Of a DNA stretch of 64,000 nucleotides, positions 51,911 to 60,924 are shown piece after piece. The stretch's first letter is position 1, and every line of letters starts with the position of its first letter. Under the pieces are notes generated by a model. That model searched no databases, had not been told where the DNA came from, and worked only from the letters and a program-made list of their open reading frames with translations. Where the stretch lies: NCBI GenBank assembly GCA_964425745.1, contig CAYRNW010000004.1, positions 1-64,000 of the forward strand, in the 5' to 3' direction. This DNA comes from CALCNS01 sp964425745. Its GTDB lineage: Bacteria; Bacillota; JAAYKD01. A program made the translations under genes and the position numbers.

Positions 51911-52928
51911 AACGTCTGCGGCTGCTGATTAGATTTTTCTCCAAGAAGTTCAAGGAATCTAAAGCGATACAAGTGCCTAAGCCAACACATTCAATGGGGT
52001 TTTCAGCCACATAGGTGTGGATTCCAGTCTCTTGGGTCATCAATTTATCTAAGCCATCAATCAACGCTCCGCCACCGGTCATGATAATGCCTCTGTCCAT
52101 AATATCGGCGGCCAGTTCAGGAGGAGTCCGTTCCAAAACCGTTTTCACCAGACTGACAATACTGTCAATGGTTTCTTGCATGGCGGTCATGGCCTGATGT
52201 GAGGTAATGGTCACGTTCTTGGGTAAACCAGTCACTAAATCGCGACCGCGTACTTCTAAGTAAACTTCACGCGAACCCGGGAAAGCGGTACCAGCTTGGA
52301 TTTTAATATCTTCTGCAGTACGTTCACCAATGAGTAAACGATATTCATTGCGCATGAAACGGATAATCGATTCGTCTAATTTGTCTCCGGCAACACGAGC
52401 TGCCTCAGAAACCACGATTCCACCCAGTGAGATCACGGCTACATCGGTCGTGCCTCCACCAATATCAACGACAATTGCTCCGTTGGGTTTGGCTACATCG
52501 ATTCCCGCTCCCAAGGCCGCAGCTAAAGGTTCTTCAATTAGAAAAGTTTGACGTGCACCGGCTTCATTGGCAGCTTCCAATACGGCGCGTTGTTCCACCG
52601 TCGTAATTCCCGAAGGAACTCCGATCATGAGTCTGGGCCCGAAAAAGCGGTTATTCCCACAAACTTTGCGAATAAAATGCTGTAACATCTGCTGGGTTAC
52701 ATCGTAATCGGCAATGACCCCTTCCCGCATGGGTCGAACCGCAATGATATTGCCCGGGGTTCTTCCGATCATCTGACGCGCTTCTTCGCCGATCGCCAGG
52801 GGCTTTCCGGTGTCGCGGTCAACTGCAACAACAGAAGGTTCGTTTAAGACAATACCTTTATTTTTTATGGAAACCAGAACACTGGCTGTCCCTAAATCAA
52901 TTCCGACATCCATACCAAAACCAAACAT
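51909..52928 (-). CDS. mreB: Rod-shape protein MreB/Mbl
   Basis: 339 aa bacterial actin. Phosphate-1 DLGTASVLV, MREGVIADYDVT, phosphate-2 VVDIGGGTTDVAVISLGG and the adenosine loop IMTGGGALIDGLDKL are present. It lies alone, without mreC/mreD/rodA, as do the extra homologues (mbl, mreBH) of Firmicutes, so which paralogue it is stays open. It directs side-wall peptidoglycan synthesis beneath the membrane. Coding ends in the T-run of the rnjA terminator. Confidence 0.92.
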   Translation of the reverse strand: MFGFGMDVGIDLGTASVLVSIKNKGIVLNEPSVVAVDRDTGKPLAIGEEARQMIGRTPGNIIAVRPMREGVIADYDVTQQMLQHFIRKVCGNNRFFGPRLMIGVPSGITTVEQRAVLEAANEAGARQTFLIEEPLAAALGAGIDVAKPNGAIVVDIGGGTTDVAVISLGGIVVSEAARVAGDKLDESIIRFMRNEYRLLIGERTAEDIKIQAGTAFPGSREVYLEVRGRDLVTGLPKNVTITSHQAMTAMQETIDSIVSLVKTVLERTPPELAADIMDRGIIMTGGGALIDGLDKLMTQETGIHTYVAENPIECVGLGTCIALDSLNFLEKNLISSRRR

Positions 52929-52993
52929 GGCTGTTTCCTCCCACTCTACAATTCTAAATCGGCAGCGCCTTTTTTATTCGATTCTACGCTTGT

Positions 52994-53545
52994 TCATTCC
53001 TGCTTTTCTTCTGCTACTTGATTTCTTTTAAGCCAAAGAAGACCCTCTCGCAAAATAATGCGGTCGCGTAATAAAATATACTTCATGGTGTAATCTAAAC
53101 ATTGATTTTTCTGCATCCGAAAACTGGCTTGTTTGGGTGTGAACCAGCGCAGCTGAAAGCCTAACCGACGTTCATTCGCACTTAAATCGCTTCCCACCGA
53201 AGGGCCACTGACACGGGCAACAAAACAATAGGAGTGTTGCAAATAGTGATTTCTGGCTTTATGTTCTTCAATACTGCCCAGTTCGGTTAAGATCTCTACC
53301 GGAAATCCGGTTTCTTCCCGGACTTCACGAATAAAAGCTTCTTCTTTTGTTTCACCGAATAGCATTCCGCCACCGGGCAATTTATAGATTCGCATCTTGC
53401 TTAAATACATTAAAGCAATTTTTCCTTGATCGTTGATAATCACACCGCGAGCCCCGAAGCGTGAGATCCGTTGGACCAGTCCTAAATCCTCGCCGGTGAC
53501 TTGCCGATCTGTGATGCGTCCCAGAAATCGCATTTTTGCTTTCAC
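52994..53545 (-). CDS. NUDIX hydrolase
   Basis: 183 aa. The NUDIX box GX5EX7REUXEEXGU is matched by GGMLFGETKEEAFIREVREETGF (about residues 59-81). The first about 35 residues resemble a short extra arm. Substrate is unknown; the NUDIX fold cleaves nucleoside diphosphate-X compounds. It lies 11 bp after lysS and probably shares its transcript. GAGGTGAAAGC precedes the ATG. Confidence 0.85.
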   Translation of the reverse strand: MKAKMRFLGRITDRQVTGEDLGLVQRISRFGARGVIINDQGKIALMYLSKMRIYKLPGGGMLFGETKEEAFIREVREETGFPVEILTELGSIEEHKARNHYLQHSYCFVARVSGPSVGSDLSANERRLGFQLRWFTPKQASFRMQKNQCLDYTMKYILLRDRIILREGLLWLKRNQVAEEKQE

Positions 53546-53556
53546 CTCCTTTTTAT

Positions 53557-55056
53557 TTAAGACTGTTGTTCATCCTCCAAGGGTCGCATTAGCGGGAACA
53601 GGACTCCGTCCCGTATATTTTCTAAGTTGAGCAACACTTGTAATAAGCGGTCAATACCCATCCCCCAGCCCGAAATCGGCGGCATGCCGTATTCCATGGC
53701 TTTCAAATAATCTTCATCCAAAGGCATCGCTTCTGCATCGCCTCGGCTACGCAATTCCGACTGAGACTCTAGGCGAATGCGTTGATCCACCGGGTCAACC
53801 AATTCAGAGTAGGCATTGATAATTTCAGCACCGTTGACCACCAATTGGAACCGGTCGGTAATCTGCTCATCGGTATCGTTTCTCCGCGCCAAAGGAGATA
53901 AGTCAAGGGGATGACACGTCAGAAAGACCGGAGAGATCATGAAGGGACGACTTACTTTTTTGTAGAGTTGGTCAATGAGGTTTCCTTTACCCAAACTCTC
54001 TAAACTCTCATGTTCTAAGCGGATTCCCTTACTGCGAATGGCCTTGAGCAACGAGGGACCGTCCGGATGATCATCGATATCAATGCCGGTGTCTTTGAGA
54101 ATCAGTTCCCGGAAGGATACAACCGGCCACTCTTGGGCAAAGTCGATTTCCTTGTCACCAATGGTCAGCGTTGTAGACCCGAACAATTCCTGCAAAATGG
54201 TCAAGATCATGGCACGCAACATTTCCATATTATCTTGATAATTAAAGTAAGCACTATACCCTTCAATCATGGTAAAGTCTTGTAAATGAACCGGACTGAT
54301 GCCTTCATTGCGGAAGCATCGTGAGACTTCGAAGACATGCTGGAATCCACCAACGATGAGTCGCTTCAAATAGGTCTCCGGTGCAATGCGCAAGTAGACA
54401 TCGATATCAAGGGCTTTATGATGGGTCAAGAATGGGGTTGCCAGGGCTCCTGAAGCTTTGTTCGTGAGAATTGGTGTTTCCACTTCTAAAAAGCCGCGTG
54501 TTTCTAAAAAACGCCGAATTGTGCTGAGCATTTTGGAACGCATTAGAAAAACGTTTCTGCTCTCTTGATTGGAAATCAGATCCAAGTAGCGTTGACGATA
54601 GCGCAATTCTTGATCGGCCAGTCCATGCCATTTTTCGGGCATTTCTCGTAAGGCTTTTCCCAAAAAGGTATGCTGAGCAACCTGCAAAGACCGCTCACCA
54701 CTGTTGGTCGTGAACATTTCGCCTTCTACTCCTACAAAGTCGCCAATATCCACGGTTTTGTGGAAGAAATCGTATTGATCTTCCAAGGTATTCTTCTTCA
54801 ACACAAATTGCAGTTTACCCTGAACGTCTTGTAGGTGGGCAAAGGTAATCTTACCCATTTTGCGAACAGAGATGACACGTCCTGCCAGTCTTACATGGGT
54901 TGTGCCGTCCGGTAGATCAAAGGCCTCTTTCAAGGTATGGGATACCGGAAAGCGTTCGGGATACACCTGAACCCCGGATTCCTGTAAAAGCTTTAATTTA
55001 TCGACCCGATAATCGGCAAAGCTGCGATAATAAGATTGGTACTGTTCAATATTCAT
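53557..55056 (-). CDS. lysS: Lysyl-tRNA synthetase, class II
   Basis: 499 aa. An N-terminal OB-fold (about 50-150; RVISVRKMGKITFAHLQDVQGKLQF) binds the anticodon. Motif 2 reads FRNEGISPVHLQDFTMIEGY and motif 3 GWGMGIDRLLQ. In most LysRS the motif-2 loop is RxHNPEF, so HLQDF is unusual; motif 3 GWGMGIDR instead of GLGIGIDR also differs. The rest (VVNGAEIINAYSELVDPVDQR, DEDYLKAMEYGMPP) is typical LysRS. It may be a divergent or second LysRS. ATG at 55056; promoter about 40 bp upstream. Confidence 0.88.
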   Translation of the reverse strand: MNIEQYQSYYRSFADYRVDKLKLLQESGVQVYPERFPVSHTLKEAFDLPDGTTHVRLAGRVISVRKMGKITFAHLQDVQGKLQFVLKKNTLEDQYDFFHKTVDIGDFVGVEGEMFTTNSGERSLQVAQHTFLGKALREMPEKWHGLADQELRYRQRYLDLISNQESRNVFLMRSKMLSTIRRFLETRGFLEVETPILTNKASGALATPFLTHHKALDIDVYLRIAPETYLKRLIVGGFQHVFEVSRCFRNEGISPVHLQDFTMIEGYSAYFNYQDNMEMLRAMILTILQELFGSTTLTIGDKEIDFAQEWPVVSFRELILKDTGIDIDDHPDGPSLLKAIRSKGIRLEHESLESLGKGNLIDQLYKKVSRPFMISPVFLTCHPLDLSPLARRNDTDEQITDRFQLVVNGAEIINAYSELVDPVDQRIRLESQSELRSRGDAEAMPLDEDYLKAMEYGMPPISGWGMGIDRLLQVLLNLENIRDGVLFPLMRPLEDEQQS

Positions 55057-55088
55057 CCAAACAACCTCCGATGGTTTTCTATTCTTTC

Positions 55089-55118
55089 ATTGTATACTCC
55101 GCTATGTTCTCATGTCAA
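55089..55118 (-). promoter_or_regulatory. Promoter of lysS-NUDIX
   Basis: On the minus strand TTGACA (55113-55118), an 18-bp spacer and TACAAT (55089-55094). Confidence 0.8.
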
Positions 55119-55172
55119 GTGTAGATTGTTAGGACTTTCACGGACAATAACACGAACTTTTTGTGGTATTTC

Positions 55173-55201
55173 TTGACAAACGTTCACCTTAGTTCTATAA
55201 T
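55173..55201 (+). promoter_or_regulatory. Promoter of marR-MATE
   Basis: TTGACA (55173-55178), a 17-bp spacer and TATAAT (55196-55201): full consensus, hence probably held down by its own repressor. I see no clear palindrome for MarR beyond AACGTT in the spacer. Confidence 0.88.
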
Positions 55202-55245
55202 GAAATATCTAACTACCTTATAGAGAGAGAAGGAGAGGATGGACC

Positions 55246-55683
55246 ATGAAAAACAAAGATTTACACGTTGCTTTAGGAAAAGTTTTCCGCAGTCACTGGC
55301 GAGCAACAACAAACCGGTTCGCTACACTAGGATTGAGCAGTGCTCAACCAAAAATTCTTCATTTCTTGTCCGATAATGCTGGATCCATGCAAAAAGAGAT
55401 CGCAGAAAGTTGCAACATAGAGCCTGCAACCGCAACCAGCATTCTGACCGGTATGGAGCAAGCCCAATTGATCGTACGTCGTGCTGACGAAAAAGACCGG
55501 CGTGTAGTTCGTACCTATTTGACCGAAAAAGGTCAAGACATGTTGCATGAAATTTGCAATATTTTCCATGAAATCGAAGAAGTGACCTATGGTGATTTCA
55601 GTGATCAAGAAATCGACATGCTGCATCGCTTTTTAGAACGTATGGCAACAAACCTGCAAAAAGCAGAGCAAGAAAGCATGTGA
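55246..55683 (+). CDS. MarR-family transcriptional regulator
   Basis: 145 aa winged-helix dimer. The HTH lies at about 40-90 (LSDNAGSMQKEIAESCNIEPATATSILTGMEQ) and the wing at VRRADEKDRRVVRTYLTEKG, which holds the conserved DxRxxxxxLT pattern. Terminal helices form the dimer interface. ATG at 55246 follows AAGGAGAGG. It lies 4 bp before the MATE pump gene, the standard layout for a drug-responsive repressor and its pump. Confidence 0.93.
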   Translation: MKNKDLHVALGKVFRSHWRATTNRFATLGLSSAQPKILHFLSDNAGSMQKEIAESCNIEPATATSILTGMEQAQLIVRRADEKDRRVVRTYLTEKGQDMLHEICNIFHEIEEVTYGDFSDQEIDMLHRFLERMATNLQKAEQESM

Positions 55684-55687
55684 TCCT

Positions 55688-57040
55688 TTGCGAGATATGA
55701 CTCAAGGAAAGCCACTCCCCCATATTGTGGCTTTCGGAATGCCTATGCTCATAGGAAATTTATTTCAACAGTTCTATAATCTGGTAGATTCAATCGTGGT
55801 GGGACGCTTTGTTGGACCACATGCTTTAGCAGCAGTCGGAACCAGCGGTCCCTTAATCAATCTTTTAATTGCTGTAGCCATGGGTTTGACCATGGGAGCC
55901 GGTATCGTCATTGCACAGTTATTTGGAGCGAAGCTGACCGACAAAATCAAGGCAACGATATCTACGACTTTGATTTTACAATTTGCTTTGGCTTTGCTCA
56001 TGACCGGTATTGGGGTGATCTTTCACCGCCAAATGCTGCAAATGATTCGGGTTCCTGCCGAGATTATGGACGGTGCCGCGCGCTACATGAGTATTTATTT
56101 TTACGGCCTTCTATTTTTGTTCACCTATAATACCTTTGCTTCTATATTGAGAGCTTTGGGTGACTCCAGAACCCCCCTTTATTTTCTAATCATCTCCAGT
56201 GTAATCAACACCCTCTTAGATTTATACTTTGTAGCTGTTCTCGGTTGGGGAGTCGCCGGAGTAGCCTGGGCAACCCTGATTGCTCAAGGAGTTTCAGCGC
56301 TGCTGTGCTTTCTCTACGTAACCGCTAAAATCGATTATTTTCGTTTTCATAAAGGGGAATTCGTTTTTGCACCAACTTTGCTGCGTGATATTTTGCGCAT
56401 TGGCGTCCCGGGTGCATTACAGAGTTCGGTGGTCCACTTAGGCTTTATCTTGATGCAAAGTCTCATCAACAGCTTTGGCGTATTGAACATGGCTGCTTAT
56501 ACGGCTGCTGCCAGACTCGAAGGATTAGCGCATCTGCCCTCGGGAAATTTCACCCAAGCTTTGGCTACGTTTGTTGGCCAAAACATGGGTGCCGGTCGAA
56601 TTGACCGGGTCGAGGCAGGTCGAAAATCCTTGGTAAAGATGACCAGCATTATTAGCTTAATTACTGCCGTTGTGATTTTTGTATTGGGACCGAAATTGAT
56701 TGGCATCTTTATCAACGCTTCCGAAGTGGAGATCATCACAAGGGGAAGCAATTTCTTAAAGATATATGCTCCCTTCCTCGTGATTTTCTCCTACCTTGGT
56801 TGCAACACTGCTGTTCTGAGAGGTTCCGGAGACTCGGTGTTTTCCATGATCTGCGGGTTGACCGATTTAGGGGTGCGGGTTGGAACAGCCTACTTGTTAG
56901 CCTCTATTCCTCAAATTGGTTTCTGGGGTATCGCTTTAGCGATTCCGGTAGGATGGAGTGCTGCTGCTGTTTTAAGCGCGTTGCGATACCATAGTAAACA
57001 GTGGCAAGATAAAACCGTTTCGGCATTACAGAAAACATAA
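55688..57040 (+). CDS. MATE-family efflux transporter
   Basis: 450 aa with 12 predicted TM helices in two repeats, DinF/NorM-type MATE fold. PMLIGNLFQQFYNLVDSIVVGRFVG and AAYTAAARLEGLAHLPSGNFTQALATFVGQNMGAG are family hallmarks. It would expel cationic compounds with Na+ or H+. The start is uncertain: TTG at 55688 or ATG at 55697; neither has a strong site, so translation is likely coupled to marR (4-bp gap). Ends at a bidirectional terminator. Confidence 0.92.
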   Translation: MRDMTQGKPLPHIVAFGMPMLIGNLFQQFYNLVDSIVVGRFVGPHALAAVGTSGPLINLLIAVAMGLTMGAGIVIAQLFGAKLTDKIKATISTTLILQFALALLMTGIGVIFHRQMLQMIRVPAEIMDGAARYMSIYFYGLLFLFTYNTFASILRALGDSRTPLYFLIISSVINTLLDLYFVAVLGWGVAGVAWATLIAQGVSALLCFLYVTAKIDYFRFHKGEFVFAPTLLRDILRIGVPGALQSSVVHLGFILMQSLINSFGVLNMAAYTAAARLEGLAHLPSGNFTQALATFVGQNMGAGRIDRVEAGRKSLVKMTSIISLITAVVIFVLGPKLIGIFINASEVEIITRGSNFLKIYAPFLVIFSYLGCNTAVLRGSGDSVFSMICGLTDLGVRVGTAYLLASIPQIGFWGIALAIPVGWSAAAVLSALRYHSKQWQDKTVSALQKT

Positions 57041-57044
57041 ACGA

Positions 57045-57083
57045 TAAATCGCCTTCTCAACAACATTGAGAAGGCGATTTCTT
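57045..57083. terminator. Bidirectional terminator between MATE and DNA polymerase genes
   Basis: A perfect 15-bp stem AAATCGCCTTCTCAA/TTGAGAAGGCGATTT (57045-57059, 57065-57079) with a CAACA loop. U-rich tails are weak on both sides (TTTCTTATTTT on plus). Confidence 0.82.
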
Positions 57084-58848
57084 ATTTTGCTTCTGCCCAG
57101 GAGTGACCGATATTCGACTCCGCCACAACCGGTACCGAGCGTAAGATTGCTTTTCCAGCTCGTTCCATTTGTCGTTGCAGAAAATATTGGGCTTCAACCT
57201 TTTGCTCTTCAGGTACTTCCATGAGAATCTCATCATGGACACAGGCAATTAGATGCCACTTGGGATTCCGATTTTCTTCCATGATCAAGCCTAATGCTTT
57301 TTTGGTGATATCGGCCGCACTGCCTTGCACAGGCATATTGTACAAACCGGCTACCCCGGCTTGACCGGACCATATATAGCGTCTGCCGGTGAGAGTGCGC
57401 GTCTCGGAAGGCAGGCCATCTCGTCTTTTTTGGGCATCTTCTTCACGGACTCGCTTATGCCAACGTTCTATGCCGCGATACGCTTGAAAAAAGCGTTGCC
57501 GAAATTGCTCTGCTTGCTGCATACTCATTTCAACACCATAGGTGTCCTGAGCATAGCTCTGCAAGCCTCTTGCCCCCATCGCGAAAATCAGCCCGAAGTT
57601 GATTGCTTTTGCTGCCTGCCGCTGCTGTTTGTCGACTAAGGGCATTGGCACCCCGGAAACTAAAGAAGCGGTCAAGCGATGTAGATCTTCCCCCTGTTGA
57701 TAGGCCTTGATCATCCGTGCATCTTGTGCCATTTCTGCAGCGACTCGTAATTCAATCTGCGAGTAATCGGCGATTACCAAAACCCGCCCGGGAGGAGCTT
57801 GCCAGCAGGCTCGAAAGGCAAAGTCTCGCGGGGTCTGCTGAATGTTGGGCGACGAACAGGAGAACCTACCGCTGGAAGATCCCACTTGCTCATAGTGAGA
57901 ATGAACACGACCGGAAACGGGATGGATAAATTTAGGCAAGGTTTCGATAAAGGTGTTGAGTTGTTTGCTCAGTTTGCGATACTCCAATAAATCGGCAACT
58001 TCCGGGTGCTCCTGGGCTAACCGGTTCAGCGTGTGCCGATTGGTGTCTTGCACAGCGATTCCTTTCCTTTGTAAGGCAGCACGCAACTGTTCTGGGCTGT
58101 CAAGGTTGATATCACTGACTTCGGCACCCCCTAAAAGATTCATCTGCTGCTTGCGTTGCCCTAAAAAAGGGAGCAGTCTTTCTTCGAGGATGCTGATTTG
58201 CTGTTTGATCTCATGCCCTAATGTCTCCATCGCTTCTGCATTCAAATACATTCCGGTTTCTTCCATATCTACGACCGCGTGAACGCAGTCGAACTCCAAC
58301 TTCGCCACATCGACCAATCCATTGGAAATCAAGTCTTGCACCATACGACTCCGCAACGGCAATAATAAAGAAACCCCTTGAGCGAAGGCTAAAAGCGGGG
58401 AATCTCCGTAGAGCGGTCCGTATTCAATCCAGGGTTTAGCTTCATAATCCAAATAAAACTTTGCGATTGCACCAAAGTCATAGGAAGCCGGTCCGGTCGG
58501 TGTAGTGAGAATTTGAGCTGCCAAATATGGATCAAACCAGGTGCCATTGGGTTTCAATCCCAAGCGGCGTAAAAAGCGAATACCCTGTTTGGCCTTATAC
58601 ATAACTTTGACCACGCTGCGGTCTTCCAAAATTCTGCTCAACAGTTGCACGTCGTCGGCGGTAGGCAAACGACTAAAATCAATCAGCCAAACATCTTCGC
58701 GATTGGCATTCAAAGCCAGATTCAAAACCGGATGTAACAGGGGGTCGGGGCCATCGCTTTGGATTTGAAGCGCCAAATACTTGCAACCTTCCAAGGCGAT
58801 TACGGCCTCTTGCAGTTGCTCTCGATTGACGATCAAATGAAATTTCAT
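57082..58848 (-). CDS. polA: Family A DNA polymerase without 5' nuclease, with dead proofreading domain
   Basis: 588 aa against about 880 for full Pol I. The 5'-3' exonuclease (FEN) domain is missing. Residues 1-190 have the shape of the 3'-5' exonuclease domain but its metal ligands are gone: the DxE of Exo I reads LALQIQSDG, and Exo II and III lack their Asp. The polymerase part (200-588) is intact: motif A VIADYSQIELR, motif B RQAAKAINFGLIFAMGARG, motif C VHDEILMEV. It should polymerise without proofreading. It may be the only Pol I or an extra one; a free FEN protein might be encoded elsewhere. In motif B the usual Y-G is F-A. Confidence 0.88.
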   Translation of the reverse strand: MKFHLIVNREQLQEAVIALEGCKYLALQIQSDGPDPLLHPVLNLALNANREDVWLIDFSRLPTADDVQLLSRILEDRSVVKVMYKAKQGIRFLRRLGLKPNGTWFDPYLAAQILTTPTGPASYDFGAIAKFYLDYEAKPWIEYGPLYGDSPLLAFAQGVSLLLPLRSRMVQDLISNGLVDVAKLEFDCVHAVVDMEETGMYLNAEAMETLGHEIKQQISILEERLLPFLGQRKQQMNLLGGAEVSDINLDSPEQLRAALQRKGIAVQDTNRHTLNRLAQEHPEVADLLEYRKLSKQLNTFIETLPKFIHPVSGRVHSHYEQVGSSSGRFSCSSPNIQQTPRDFAFRACWQAPPGRVLVIADYSQIELRVAAEMAQDARMIKAYQQGEDLHRLTASLVSGVPMPLVDKQQRQAAKAINFGLIFAMGARGLQSYAQDTYGVEMSMQQAEQFRQRFFQAYRGIERWHKRVREEDAQKRRDGLPSETRTLTGRRYIWSGQAGVAGLYNMPVQGSAADITKKALGLIMEENRNPKWHLIACVHDEILMEVPEEQKVEAQYFLQRQMERAGKAILRSVPVVAESNIGHSWAEAK

Positions 58849-58917
58849 CGGTATACCCCCTTTCCTTTTTCTTTTCGCGATGAAACCAAGAATCTCCTTG
58901 CAGAGACCTTCATATCC

Positions 58918-58946
58918 TTTACGCCAGATTGGAATTGTGATATACT
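58918..58946 (+). promoter_or_regulatory. Promoter of the NUDIX-phosphatase pair
   Basis: TTTACG (58918-58923), a 17-bp spacer and TATACT (58941-58946), 35 bp before the start codon. Confidence 0.65.
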
Positions 58947-58980
58947 ATTGCAGATTGAATTTGAGAGGGGGAAATCTGCC

Positions 58981-59421
58981 ATGATCCATGAAGAATCAGC
59001 AGGGGGCGTTATCGTGTATAAAGGAAAGGTTTTGGTTGCACGGAATCGCTTTGGCAATTGGATCTTTCCCAAAGGTCATTTAGAGCTGAACGAGACTGCC
59101 GCAGAAGCCGCTTTACGCGAAGTGGAAGAGGAAGTTGGTTTAAAAGCCGAAATCCAGGAACCCATCGGTCAAACCCATTATCAATTCAGCTCTTCCGGTA
59201 AAATGCACTCCAAAACCGTGTATTGGTATTGGATGCGCGTCAAAGACCCCCTCTATACGTTAAATCGACGTGAAGGCTTTGTCGATGCCGTTTTTGCACC
59301 AGTGGAAGAGGTGCAGGCGATGTTAGCCCATGATAATGATCGATTGCTTTTGGAAAGCATCGCTGAACGAATAAAAGCAGAGGAGACCGAAACCATTGAG
59401 CATCAACACTCTATTATTTGA
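58981..59421 (+). CDS. NUDIX hydrolase (diadenosine-polyphosphatase-like)
   Basis: 146 aa. The start HEESAGGVIVYKGKVLVARNRFGNWIFPKGHLE and the NUDIX box GHLELNETAAEAALREVEEEVGL match the small Ap4A-hydrolase/MutT-like branch. The ATG at 58981 follows GAGAGGGGG; the frame is open upstream but crosses the promoter. It overlaps the next gene by 26 bp. Substrate is not certain. Confidence 0.87.
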   Translation: MIHEESAGGVIVYKGKVLVARNRFGNWIFPKGHLELNETAAEAALREVEEEVGLKAEIQEPIGQTHYQFSSSGKMHSKTVYWYWMRVKDPLYTLNRREGFVDAVFAPVEEVQAMLAHDNDRLLLESIAERIKAEETETIEHQHSII

Positions 59422-60040
59422 TTTAGATGGAACCCTAATAGACACCCGGCAATTGGTCATCGCTTCCTTTCAACACACCTTTCAAGAAGTTCTGGGCTTG
59501 CCGATCAGCGCCGAAGAGGTTCTACATGATTATGGAAGACCTCTCACCTATTCGTTTGGTCGCTATACCCAAGACAAAGCCGTAGTCGACGAAATGCTGC
59601 GTGTGTATCGGAAACACAATGTTGAAGTCCATGATCAAATGGCTCTTCCCTTTCCGCACATCAGTGAAGATTTGGCCGCATTGCAAAAGGCCGGTTTCCG
59701 CATGGGTGTAGTCACTAGCAAAAAACGTCCCACTGTTATGATGGGGATCCGACTTTTCAATATGGAGAGTTTTTTTGAAACTTATGTTTGCGAAGAAGAC
59801 ACCAAGATTCATAAACCCCAACCGGATCCGTTACTGGAAGCAATGAACCGCATGCAAGTATCCCCGGCAGAAACCCTATATGTAGGAGATAGCCCCTACG
59901 ACATCCTTTGTGCGCACGCTGCCAACACCACTTCGGCCGCTGTTCTTTGGAGCAACTTCCCCCCGGAAACCTGGGACGAGGTCAAGCCAACGTATCGTTT
60001 GGAACGATTAGACCAACTATTGACGCTTCTTAAAAACTAG
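59396..60040 (+). CDS. HAD-superfamily phosphatase, PpaX-like
   Basis: 214 aa. Motif I DLDGTLID (about residues 9-16), motif II VVTSKKRP (Ser/Thr), motif III Lys in HKPQPDP and motif IV VGDSPYDI are complete. The opening INTLLFDLDGTLIDT is close to PpaX, the pyrophosphatase that recycles PPi made by HPr-Ser-P dephosphorylation; phosphoglycolate phosphatase is the alternative. The start is the TTG at 59396, after AGAGGAG, inside the end of the NUDIX gene, implying coupling. Confidence 0.82.
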   Translation: MSINTLLFDLDGTLIDTRQLVIASFQHTFQEVLGLPISAEEVLHDYGRPLTYSFGRYTQDKAVVDEMLRVYRKHNVEVHDQMALPFPHISEDLAALQKAGFRMGVVTSKKRPTVMMGIRLFNMESFFETYVCEEDTKIHKPQPDPLLEAMNRMQVSPAETLYVGDSPYDILCAHAANTTSAAVLWSNFPPETWDEVKPTYRLERLDQLLTLLKN

Positions 60041-60050
60041 ATACTATGTA

Positions 60051-60094
60051 AAAAAAGTAGTCTCCTTGGCATTTTTGTCAAGGAGACTGTTTTA
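60051..60094. terminator. Bidirectional terminator
   Basis: A 10-bp stem AGTCTCCTTG/CAAGGAGACT (60059-60068, 60079-60088), then GTTTTAT on plus and TTTTTT on minus. The 3' part overlaps the end of tcdA. Confidence 0.8.
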
Positions 60095-60815
60095 TGAGTG
60101 CTCGAACCACGGCTCCGGCAGCCAACATGCCGGCCACCGGCGGAACAAAGCTAAGACTGCCTGGTGGTGTTCTTCCCCCTTGAGTTTCTTCTCTATCGGA
60201 ATCAACTTCCCTCTCCGGTTTCAGCTTGGGACCTGGGGCATATAAAACTTGAAGACCTTTATCAAGTCCCTCTTTCCTCAATTTCAACCGAACTTTTCTT
60301 GCTAAAGGGCAATCATGAGTCTTGGAGATATCGGCAAGGCAAAAGTTTTCTGCGGTCAGTTGATTTCCGGTACCCATCACGCTTAAAACCGGGATACTCC
60401 TCTTGCTTGCTTCCAACAAAAGAGCTACTTTGGCATCGACCTGGTCAATGGCGTCGATCATATAATCCGGGGACTCTGGAAAGAACGTTTCGACATTGTC
60501 CGGGGTGATCCATTGTGTATAAAGACTAACCTTGCATTGCGGGGATATGTCCATAATCCGGGCTTTGGCAACATCGGTTTTATAGTGTCCCACAGTGGAA
60601 TGCAGCGCATAAAGCTGACGATTTAAGTTACTCACAGAGACAACATCACCGTCAATTAGGATGACGCGGCCCACGCCCACGCGCACCAACGCTTCGACTG
60701 CATAAGAGCCAACACCCCCTAAGCCAGCAATCATAACGCTCATCTTGGCTAATCGGTCTACACTTTCTCTTCCGATCAACATCTCGGTCCGACTGCTGAA
60801 ATGTTCATTGTTCAT
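60078..60815 (-). CDS. tcdA: tRNA threonylcarbamoyladenosine dehydratase
   Basis: 245 aa E1-like ThiF-fold enzyme that cyclises t6A37 of tRNA to ct6A. ATP-binding is GLGGVGSYAVEALVRVGVGR (about residues 30-49), with the adenylation region DGDVVSVSNLNRQ; the invariant Asp-Ala-Ile-Asp of the family is in MIDAIDQVDAK. No zinc CxxC pairs are seen, as usual for TcdA. It stands alone on the minus strand. Confidence 0.9.
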   Translation of the reverse strand: MNNEHFSSRTEMLIGRESVDRLAKMSVMIAGLGGVGSYAVEALVRVGVGRVILIDGDVVSVSNLNRQLYALHSTVGHYKTDVAKARIMDISPQCKVSLYTQWITPDNVETFFPESPDYMIDAIDQVDAKVALLLEASKRSIPVLSVMGTGNQLTAENFCLADISKTHDCPLARKVRLKLRKEGLDKGLQVLYAPGPKLKPEREVDSDREETQGGRTPPGSLSFVPPVAGMLAAGAVVRALIKQSP

Positions 60816-60858
60816 AATTTATTCCCCCAATATGATACGATAACGACACATTTGACCC

Positions 60859-60887
60859 TTGCAAGTGATAAGAATTTGCGCTACAAT
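60859..60887 (+). promoter_or_regulatory. Promoter of the SGNH-propeller-CvpA-DUF951 group
   Basis: TTGCAA (60859-60864), a 17-bp spacer and TACAAT (60882-60887), 38 bp before the first start codon. Confidence 0.78.
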
Positions 60888-60924
60888 ACAGCATACAAAC
60901 TTTAGGATATAAAAGGTGACGATT

